Of a stretch of 64,000 nucleotides of DNA, positions 53,626-64,000 are shown piece after piece (the first letter of the stretch is position 1; every line of letters begins with the position of its first letter). The position numbers and the translations under genes were made by a program. Where the stretch lies: positions 333,967,106-334,031,105 of the forward strand of contig OY282558.1 of NCBI GenBank assembly GCA_958295665.1. The letters are read 5' to 3'. This DNA comes from Tipula vernalis. Its lineage: Eukaryota; Arthropoda; Insecta; Diptera; Tipulidae. The notes under the pieces are model-generated. The model was not told where the DNA came from. It saw nothing but the letters and a program-made list of their open reading frames with translations, and searched no databases.

Positions 53626-56600
53626 CTGAAATAAACAAAAACAAATTAAAATTATAGGATTATTAAGCAAGTACGCTGATAACGATTTTAGAAATGCTAA
53701 CATCTGTTTTCAAAACACTCATAAAAAAATACGCACATTTTGTTTTCTATTTGACTAACTTATGTCAATGACAAGCAATTATTTTTTAATAAAAAGCCAG
53801 TTATAACTTTGCACGTATCAGTTAGGTTTAGGATATCTGTTTATGATTTTAAATTAGTTTTTACTTCATTTTTAATTTTAAAAATGGTCTATAAATTATG
53901 AAAATCATGTTTTAATAACGAATAATTCCGATTTTATCAAGAATTTGTGCAAAACTTAAAAGATTTGAAACATTAATTATTTCAACTTTCAAAATGTAAC
54001 ATTTAATCAATCAATAAAAAATTAAAATTATATTTCAAATTTGATTAGAATAGTATAGAATTTCTACTAAGTGAGTTTTTTAATTACTGATGTAGAAGTA
54101 CGCCTATCAATGCACTACACTTAGAATACATACTTTAATTGTAGTGTCTACGGTGTGCATTTATATAGCATTTATATATAGCGGAAACTACTATAACTTT
54201 TAATTATTAACTTAAAACAGCGATGTTATATTTTTAGAAAGCAAGTCCCGTCGCGATAATCCCAACGAAATCCCGCATTTTCACAAAACATATCACCCAT
54301 TAGAAAGAGAAATTTAGTGTCAACATAGATTATAAAGTCGACCTTAAGCGAAAATGTTGGTATTTGTTTATAAGCGATAATAGATAAAATTTGAAAGTAT
54401 GTGGAGAGTACAAGTTATGTACTAACGATTGATACCAATATGTACATGCAAAATTCCTATAACTTTTTTGGCTTGAAGTGATAGTAAAATTGTTGGTAAA
54501 TAATAATATTATTATTCGTTTTCTTTGTAAAAAACATTAAAATTCTCTTAAAAATCACTGGTAAATTAGAAAATACGTAATACAGGCAGGAATTATACAT
54601 ATGTAATACATACGTACATATATAATTATATATTAAGTACTTAGTTATATTCTTAAATAATTTAATTAGAGTTATATTCAAATATTATGTTACATTTAGA
54701 ATTTAGGGTGTATCTTATTTTGTATAATTTGCTAGTACAAAATGTGCACCTTATATTCCATAAAGTCCAGTCTCCTAGGTCTGATAAGAAGGATTGAGAT
54801 TTTCATAAGCACAGCTTATTACTTTTACTTGTTGCTTTGAAATAAGTGTAATATATTGTTGGTAAGTGCTTAGTAGTGTAAAAAAAAAACTTAATTCCCG
54901 ACGCCTTTACAGATTTAAAAACATATGAATTGTTTTAATGATTATTTATTTTCAGACTGGCAAATCTTCGTTGTCCCTATCGTATTTCCATTAGGTTCAT
55001 TTTATTAGGTTCTTAAATAAAAATTACTTAGGCCTAAGCCATAAAAATACAATACATAAAAATATAATCTTATTTTATGGAGGGTCTCTCACTTGACAAA
55101 GAAAATTATAATTTATATGACATGCTAACAAATATATTATAGTTATTTATATTTAAACAGTCATTCATATAGTCTCAGCCCGGCAGGACCTGGAAATACG
55201 GTTAAATTTAGCTTACAACAAATAGTTAATTTCCTTTTATATAATGAATAATACCGCACACATTATTTTGCAATCTTTTTTTTTATTTTCGACAATTTTA
55301 AAATAATATTTTTACTACACTACACACACACACTTACGTTCAACAATTATATTACAGAGTAATAAACACTATGATTTATATATGAGAATTTATATTAAAA
55401 TAAAAAAATGAAAAATATTTTTAACGTTTTGAGCAATGAATTTCTAAAAAAAAATTAAAACCTTGAATTAAATTTAACGATATTTAATTTCAAACGTACA
55501 GAATAATATTTTCAGTGACGAAAGGGTTTGGGTTTATAAACGTTGTTTTATATATGTATAAAGATGTACTAAGAAGATGAAAAACAATTAGAAAAAATAA
55601 CAAATCAATCAAAATCAAATAAATTTAGTTCTTTTCAATCAAAAATTCTTGTACGTATATAAAAAATCATTTTAAATAAAAAATTGTATATATGTATGTA
55701 TACTTTGTGGTCAAATTACATCATCGTTTTGGTAACATACATACATAATAAACAATTATATTTTATGTACGGATGTGTTGTTTCAAATGGCAAATCTAAG
55801 AATTTTGCTGTGAGATAATTTAAATTATAATTCATATTTACATAAATACATATGTACATTACATCCAATAATGTAATCAAAATCTTGCGTGAAGTGTAAC
55901 AAGCTTTCTGTCACTTGGCCTGATGATCGATTTCAATAAACGTGACAATTTGAGGTTGATTGAAATTTGAAACACTGTAACTTTTTATAATAATAAAAAG
56001 TAAAGTACAGCGCGCTAGAGGCATATTAATGGTGTTTACATTTTACAAAAAATAAAATATTTTGTCAAACGAATTTAGTTATTCCTTTGAAATAATAATT
56101 GTGTGTAGTCATTAAAAATAAATCTAGCGAATATAATTCAAAGTAATAAAAATAATAACTTGTTGCTACAAAAAGTGTTGGAAACAAGCAATCTTTAAAT
56201 GTTACATTTTGTTTTCGTCGAAATTTGAGACAATTTGGAGACAAACAAAAAAAACTAAATTCAAATTACTAATCAATATTATTAGAAATACAATGCATAC
56301 CGCCACAGTATACATAACCAATATAATTTGTTGTATAGACAGATCAGTCAGAGCAATTGGTTACATTATAAATTAAAAGTAATTTAAAAAGTTGGTGTAA
56401 ACGAACAAAACATAAAAATAGTTAATCAATTTTAACTCAATATGAAACTAATGAAACTACTATAATTTGAATAGAGTATTATTTTATTATTATTATGTAT
56501 TATTTTAATATTAGAAAACCACAAATAGAAACCTTGATAGTACCAAAATATCTAGCGCTAAATAATGAGTTTCATTTGAAATAAATAGTGCAATTACATT

Positions 56601-58129
56601 ACTAGTACACTTATATTAATTTTCTTGAATCATTATGCCATGTTTGAGGTTGGTTGACCTTGATATAATAGTTTGTTATATTCAGGCAAAAATTACAAAA
56701 CAATATGCAATCCGCTTAGAACACATCACAATTATTTATTTAGAAAAGAAAAAGGTAACTTAACCAAAATTAACAGAAGTGCTTATTTGAAAGAGTATTT
56801 CTAAGACGACCATGATTTATCATATTGATAGAGAGCCTTGAAATATTCTGATGCTTTTCTGCAGCTCCAGTAGACCAATACCAATGTTGATGCAATATAA
56901 TGAAATATATAGTTATTATATTTGTTTCGTAACCATCTCGTTCACACATTTAATTCCACAACAAAATTACGTAACAATCTGCTCCCTTAAATCACTTTTA
57001 GTCAATTCAATTTTAAGATTTTTTGCGAAGTTTACTTAATAATGTATATAACTTCAGAAGAGTTTCGGTTAGTTTTGATCTTTTGCCTTTTGATTCTGGT
57101 TCTAGGCTTACTTCAGTAACCATTTTTTCAGAGTCGCTTTATTTTCTTGTATGCTAATGCTGAGTGTCGTTGCACACTTAGAGGAAGCAATTTTTAAGCC
57201 AAATCCATTATTATAAAAAAGGCGAGCTAACAAATTCGCTTCAAACCATAACGGCTCTACCCAGAATATTTTTTCCCCATCTTACTGACACATGAATTTT
57301 ATAAAGTGTAATCTGGCTTTACCGTTGTCTTCGCCCGATGGTAATAGAGCAGGAGCCATAGAGGGATAGAAAAAAAGAGAAGGTACCCTGTAACACACTA
57401 CTCCATTCAAAAGATAAATCTCCATTTCAAAATATGAATCAACAAACGTAACGATATCCTTCAAAAAGGTCATCAAAATTGCAAATATGTTTTAAAAAAA
57501 AACGAGAAAACGCATAATTGCTTCAATAACTTAAGTAGATGTCCCGAATAAAGAAAACAGTTAGTAGTGACCTTCAAGCAAAACAATTTGGGAAATTGTC
57601 GCTGTTAAAAAAATGCAGGCTATACGGTCAAATCAGCAGTCATTTAAAAGCTTCTAGTAACACCTATCAAGATACATAACTATTTTTTCTGTAAATAAAA
57701 TTAAAGTTGTAAATAAAGTTAAAGTTGGTGGAATTACTATAAAACGAAAATCTCATTTGTGCTAAAATCAATTCAATCCCACCAACTGTTTAAAGCCGCC
57801 ACCTCGCAACTGTTTGAGGCTTAAACTTAACGCAATTATCTTTAATTTCTTCCGATCAATGTTTTTTGAAAAATTAAACGCCATCTGAAGAAACGAGAAA
57901 ACCTTCCAAATCCAAAAAGGCTTATGTAAATCGAGAGTAATTCCGTTAATTTTTGTATTTTCTTCTTCTTTCTTTCCATAATGTTATGGACTGCATCCCC
58001 CCATTTTGAGTACAGCACCAGAAATTTTTGGAGGAACTTAGAATAATTTTGTTAAAATTTTATAACGGCAGAACTATGTGGCGGTTAACAGCGATACTAG
58101 TACTACAAGAGTTTTTTAGTTCTATTAGA
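53626..58129. other. AT-rich stretch, presumed upstream intron
   Basis: Nothing coding. A GTAAGTGTG-type donor near 55330 (minus) has no convincing paired acceptor. Confidence 0.45.
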
Positions 58130-58400
58130 AGCATTTTGCTCTTCTAAAACCAGCAACGCGCGCAATTTTGCAGTTGCGTCAGTGTTGCTTTAGGAAGAAA
58201 AGAGATTTTGACGTTTATCGTTTCTATTTAATATTACATTTAATATTAAACACCACTTTAAATTAAATTAAAACACACAATTTAATTTGTTTTGCATAAA
58301 ATATACTTATAAATATTTTCCTGCCACACCCACACACACCACGCCGCACATGTTGTCGCTTGAAAAGATGACTCGAGATCGAGACGCAAAACAACAAAAT
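58130..58400. other. GC-richer island, possible upstream regulatory or first-exon region
   Basis: GCAACGCGCGCAATTTTGCA, the CA/CCACAC-rich CACCCACACACACCACGCCG and CTCGAGATCGAGACG stand out from AT-rich surroundings. No frame or clear core promoter is visible on the minus strand; a plus-strand TCAGTG occurs at 58179. Composition is the only support. Confidence 0.2.
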
Positions 58401-59261
58401 TAAATGTCAACTTTGTTTATTTTGTTTGCCTTGTTTGGAAGAGATATTTATTCTACTGTGTAAATGCGATGGTTGTTTTGCGTTCCAAAATATATTGGAT
58501 TGCGATAGGTACAATTATTGTGGTAGATAGGAGAGTCGCAACAAGATAAGCTAAGTATGTTGTATTATTAAATTTCGCAACAATTTTTCTTTCGAAAAGA
58601 TGACAATTAATAATTCAATTTATATTTTGAATAGGTAAAAAATCTAAAATATAATAGTATTATTACAATATAAATACTATAGCTGCATTTCTTGACGTTT
58701 CTGATTCAATCCGAAGGCTTGCTGAACCGCAAAGAAGGTCTTTCTATGTGTTAGTTGGTATTTAAATACTTTATTTATTATGAATCATTATCTGCTTTTT
58801 TTCAGTTGGACAAATTAAAGGCGACAAATGGACAGAATCGTTTGAAGTGGCCAATTCCAAGTCCATCGATCTTCAATAGAATAAATCGCAATACGAAAAT
58901 AGCACATTCGCCAAAGCCAGTCTCTTTAGACATACAGTATTTATTCACTGAAGGTATGATAAGCCTTCCTCTGTGCTCCTTCTCTAGGAAGATGTGAAGT
59001 CTGTAAAAATGATAAAAGGAATTAAAAAGCTACCAAAAGGGCGGGAAAAGGTCATACAAAAAAATGCAAACTGTCTTTAAATGTATCCTATATTTACAAC
59101 ATTATTAAATCAATACTAATACCAAGTCAATAATTTCAAATTTCTATCTTTTGAAACATAGGTTTACGATGAAAATAATTTGTTTGTTAAATGGAGCTCA
59201 AAAATGGAGCTATTTTTAAAAAATGTGTAACTCAAATATTAATTGTTTTGAGGCTGGTTTA
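58401..59261. other. AT-rich stretch, nothing identified
   Basis: An 80-codon plus frame (58755-58997) has no domain. Confidence 0.4.
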
Positions 59262-59530
59262 CATAATCGGTTAAGAAATACCAAAGTTATTTCCTAATTG
59301 GCCTATTTCACAACATCTTCTAAAAACCATGATATATAATCCTATTTCCATGTACTTGCTGAATTACATCATAATCGGTTAAAAAATAACCATGTACCTT
59401 CCTCATTTTTAATTCGCCATATTCCTGAAATTAATCTAAAAATTATTTTAGAATAACATTTCCAACGTACTAGCTGAATTTCATCATAATCGGTTAAGGA
59501 ATAGCCAATTCCTTCCTATTTGACCTGAAT
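59262..59530. repeat. three degenerate ~110-bp tandem copies
   Basis: CATAATCGGTTAARRAATA recurs at about 59263, 59372 and 59487. Each is preceded by a variant of GTACTWGCTGAATTWCATC (weak in the first) and followed by a CCTAATTGGCC / CCTATTTGACC-type end. It could be repeated 3' sequence of an unknown element. Confidence 0.75.
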
Positions 59531-59679
59531 TTGATGCGAAAATGCTATATATGTAGGTATTGAAACGCTAAACAAGATAAGTATTCAAATTTTCTACATT
59601 CGGATCTAAGCTAATATAAATATGTATTATACCTATGTATGTGCACTCGAAATACTACAGAAAATAAATAAATCGAAAA

Positions 59680-59832
59680 CCGGGAAATCCCGGGATTTCC
59701 GGGTCACACTTTTGAGACAAATAACAGGACCCCGGGATCTTAACCGTTTGAGAAACCCTAACTGTAATATATTGTTCCTATGCGGTCACACTTTTGAGAG
59801 ACCGAGATCTCGTTTGAGAAACCATAGTATCT
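59680..59832. repeat. GC-rich palindrome and direct repeats
   Basis: GGAAATCCCGGGATTTCC (59683-59700) is a perfect palindrome. GGTCACACTTTTGAGA occurs at about 59702 and 59785, each followed by a GATCT word and CGTTTGAGAAACC, so an ~80-bp unit is duplicated in diverged form. Confidence 0.8.
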
Positions 59833-59869
59833 ACCTACTAGTATTTAAGATAAATTATATTTGTTAAAA

Positions 59870-62800
59870 ATAGAATATTCAGGTATATTGGAAGGCTGCC
59901 AGATAAGACTACATTTCGAAAAAGTACATTAGAATAGGTAAGGGTATAAAAATCTTTTGTACATTTTTATTGGGATTCACATGATTCAGTGGATAATTGG
60001 ACAACCAATAAATCTAAAAATTCATCGTAGTAAAAATATCCATGTGCATTAATCCAATAAAGATAACGAAACTACGTCATGTACGTTTCACGCGAAGATA
60101 TCTTGCCTTTTACATTATAATAACAATTGTAAATGAAATGTACGATGTATTTTAGTAAGTGTATGTACAGTGAATTTCAGATTTGTGTGTTTTAAAAAAT
60201 ACACACAACTTTTTTGGCTTATTTCCACAACAGCGTTCAAATATTTTAGGTATTTTATGGGTCAATTTTCTTTTAACATTTCATGTTTAGTGACCACATA
60301 CAAATATGTTTTTGTATGTAAGTATATTTGCCTTGTCGATGTTCTAAAAAAAATGACATTAAAACTATATAATATTGAATATTATATAAATACATTTTCG
60401 AAATATTTAAAAACTTCGGAAAATATTATAATTATTTTAAATTAACGTATGTAATATACGAGAATAATTATAAACCATCATATAGCACACAACAAATCTA
60501 AAAATCAGCTTTTATAATCACATGGTTCGTAAATTTTGACATATATAATTTTACGCTTACTTTAACTAACATTAAATTTGTTTAAGCCAGCCGAAAACAT
60601 GTACAAACATTAATTATAAATATTATAAACAAAACAGATACTATCGTAATTTTGTTTTATTTATTTATTCAACATGCGAATGATGTGATAAAATCAATTT
60701 ATAAAAATAATCTGAGATATCAAAATGTTCCCTAATATATGTACATAAAAAACCCTGAATGGATGTTTCACGTAAAACTTGACATTTGACACACAAAGTA
60801 ATTGCGATAAATTTGTGTAAAAACAAATATTAACACTAAGTATAATTATATTATATTTGTGGTTTACAAATCAACCAATTTATAGGTCACTTCACAATCA
60901 CAGACAAAATAATTGGTTTTGAGTTATAAAGATAAAAGTTCGACGGCCAAACATGAACAATGATAGTATATTTATATTGTATTATTCGTAGAATGTGTCA
61001 CCATAAGGCCTAAAGCGTAACATATAATAACGGATATAGTTTATAATTAACATGAAATTAAATACAAATACCGGAAAGTTTTTGATTTGTTAGAACGTCA
61101 GTCAGAGTAAAATAATTTGTTTTAGCTAAGAAAATTGAAAAAATCATACTTCATTTGCTTGAAAATAAACACGTTACCCTCAACACAATTTAAAATTCCT
61201 GTTAATTTACATGAAGTAGTTTAAGAAACACAAATTAATTAACAAAATAAATAAACTGAACCATTTATTTGTTTCACTAAAAATTGTAAATAAAGGCACC
61301 GAACAACGCATTCACAATGCAAAAACATTTTACTTTTAACTTACAGGATTGTATGAGTTTCCAACGTAACGAACAAACAGTTTTGTTTGTTATATTTTAA
61401 AATCATACAATCAAGTAAAAAGTTGGATTGAGAAATTAAGAAATAGCCAATTCTAAAATGATTTAGAACCCCATCCTAGATTTTTTTATTCGTTTGATCC
61501 GTTATCGAAAATAAAATATTATACGTCCGGGGGTTGGTGAGTGTAGTGAACAGGAGGCAAAGCACCGTAGTCTTAATACATTAAATTAGAAGAAATTTAT
61601 ATGGTTTTTAAACATTTAAATATGCGGCTAGCCTCACCTGTCAAAGTCGAGTTTAGCACAGAAAATGTATGCGGGCGAGATTCGTTATTTCCGCTTAAGG
61701 GGTTAAAATTCTGTTTTTTTAATTTTTTTTTTTTCATTCATTAATATTCAAAGTACAATATTATTGATAGATTTTGTTCATGTTTAAAGAATTTCTTCCA
61801 ATGGCTCTTAGATATTTACATTGATTTTGATAAAACAGCATTAGAAAAGCGGGAGATCGTTGCTACCCTATTGTAAGTATTTTCTTTTTCTGAACAAAAT
61901 TACCAAACAAAAAATGTATTTTTGATGCTAATAATTTATTTATTAAAAACGCGATTAATAAAACCCCATTATTAATATTTCCCATAGACTGTACCAAAGC
62001 AATCTAGATTATACAAAACCATAGTCTAGAAAACGAAGCTTTTATAAGCGAATTAGAAACAAGGAAAAAACCAAACTTTTCATAGTAAACTACATAAAAC
62101 ATATGGGAAATCACTTTTTTTCCGGACAAATTTTTAAATGAAAACGTTACAAATTCTTAATTATGTGAAATTAATTCATATTAAGTAATTAATATGAATG
62201 TCATTTAAGTAAATCGTTTTCATTTTCTTGTAACAATTGATTTATTTCAACCAAAAGTTAAAAACAAATTCATAACAACAGCATTATGATCAAAAAGAAA
62301 TAAAAACTTACTATAATGCGTGTCATCATTAAGTCAATATAACATTACATAGATGGCAGTGATGGCAATAAAAATTTGGTAAACTAGTACCAAAAATTAC
62401 CACCTGGGGAAGTTTCATTAACTTGTAGGAAAAGCAGAACAAATTCACCAAAGCTTAAGAACGTGTGACAAATTTGTGATTACTTAAATCATTTTTTTTC
62501 GTATTTTTCTATAAACATATTAGACATCTAACGTTCACTAGTAAAACTGAAGATAAATTTAACAAGTATTATTTTAATTCGTCAGAGCCAGTTATATATG
62601 TAATTTAATTTATTTAACATAATTTTTACCAAAGCATTCCTAAATATACAAGCTTAATTTAAAGGGGATACATTTTACGATTTCCCATAAGAACCCATGT
62701 AAAATTGAACATTTTTGATTAAAATTTTATGAATGAAAAATACTCGTAACAGAAAATATTTTTAGGTTTATATTTAAATCAAACCTTTGAGTATAACATA

Positions 62801-64000
62801 TTTTAAAACCAATAACTTAAATTTAGTATTTTGATTAATATAAGTATGTAATTAAAATAAAATTGTGACAAATTTACTTTTTCTTTGTATGTCTATGCAC
62901 AGATAATGAACAAAAGGATAGAAGGTAAAACCAAAATCCCATATAAAATCATAAAAACAACTGAAGCCGCTTTCGTTTGTTTTTTGTCTTTCTTTTTTAC
63001 CAACGCCATATTGGTTAGAAAAATTGTTAAATTTGATGTTTTAGTTTCTTAAACTTTGCAAGGCAAATCTTGAATAAAAACGAAAAGTGTTCTTTCTAAA
63101 AATAAATTTATTTGTTAAAAACATGTATAAGTGTTGTGTGTATAAGTCCAAAAATACCCGATATAAAGCAAAAATTGAGAAAAAAGGGATTACATTTCAC
63201 CGGTAATTCCTTTTTTATTTGTTTACAAATATTTACATCACTTGTACACAATGATTTTAAATATTTTTGAATTTTGTACACTTATTTTATACACATCAGT
63301 AAATTCGCTATGTTTTATAATGTTCTAAACAGACACAAAAAACAATGTATTTCATAAAATTGTAATTAAAGTCCAAATTTCAAGTCTCATTCGAACAAAA
63401 ATCTTATTTTGACAACTCATATGAATCGCCATTGCAACATGACGAAAGCAAAGAAAAAGACCATAGGCGTCTCATTATATTCAATATTATGGAAGTTTAA
63501 TAAACGAGAAAATCATATGAGAAAATGTTATTAGAAGTTTTAAAAGTTTCATTACTTTAGCTACGTTGTAAATTGTTATTTTTATGTTCATTGCAGTAAC
63601 TGTAAACTATTATGATAAAAATACTTATGTGTGGCATACTTACACAACACACATAAGAAACATTATCATAATTATGTACAATTATAACAATATTTTTTTT
63701 ATATTAATTATACTCCTTTAAATGTATTACCCTACATTATATATGTATAACTGTTAAAACATTTTTGTTTATATTCAGATAGATATTTTATAATATAAAT
63801 AGGAAACATTAAAAAAAACATGCAACGCCACTGGAAAAAAGAAAACAAAATAATTGGTCGGCCATCATGGTTTTGTCGACAACGATGATTTTGTCGGCCA
63901 TCTTGGTTTTTAAATTGCTTCACTATTTTAGTTTAGTTTCTGTTCTCTTTGTAATTTTTCTATGATGTCTATGTGATAATGACTAAGTATGTGATAAGAC
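59870..64000. other. AT-rich stretch, nothing identified
   Basis: No coding or transposon signals. Near 63858-63905 GTCGGCCATCWTGGTTTT is repeated with a similar GACAACGATGATTTT between; its significance is unknown. Confidence 0.5.

Noticed and set aside
55330..55370. 31-nt minus-strand exon with GTAAGTG donor
   Set aside because: The acceptor side (AAATCATAG) is weak and the exon is very short.

Overview
The window looks like AT-rich nuclear DNA of an insect, most likely a true fly (Diptera). This is inferred from the very low gene density, the insect-style splice sites and the mix of Tc1/mariner, piggyBac-like, foldback and jockey/CR1-like elements. No bacterial operon, rRNA, tRNA or CRISPR array was seen.

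Host gene: I find two convincing host exons, both on the minus strand. A 45-nt exon (53581-53625) has a strong acceptor and a GTAAGT donor. A 126-nt exon (28389-28514) begins exactly at an ATG and ends in phase 0 at a GTTAGT donor. Joining them places AAAAGCC before ATGG and creates a 10-codon upstream ORF that ends 5 nt before the main start. About 25 kb of intron lies between them. The protein (42 residues seen, Gln-rich) was not recognised. Most of the window is probably intron or flank of this gene.

Transposons, 1-14.6 kb: a degenerate foldback element (3714-4797); Tc1 transposase pieces in both orientations (5425-6334, 6960-7370); small inverted-repeat elements (MITEs) at 6474-6787, 13456-14213 and 14221-14552; a TA-flanked foldback that still carries a transposase C-terminus (7427-8300); a shortened mariner-like element (9719-10247); and a possible piggyBac-like end (12874).

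Transposons, 17.5-22.0 kb: a Tc1 element with nearly perfect 27-bp ends holds two insertions. One is a 564-bp unknown sequence with 15-bp direct repeats. The other is a 2.63-kb Drosophila-FB-like foldback element whose arms are built from short 'TTTTGACTGAAAT..CCTTT' units, with an 8-bp target duplication and another MITE inside its loop.

Transposons, 25-51.5 kb: MITEs (25476-26171 and a two-copy family at 27100 and 49468); a mariner-family pseudogene with TA duplication (29680-30838); a mariner split by a LINE with an intact 938-codon endonuclease/reverse transcriptase ORF (31578-34394); back-to-back mariner C-termini (38.2-38.9 kb); an old LINE interrupted by a mariner (43.6-45.7 kb); a GC-richer repeat-like block (45.7-46.7 kb); and a decayed piggyBac transposase (49.9-51.5 kb). 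The rest is AT-rich sequence with simple repeats. Only the LINE ORF looks able to make a full protein.
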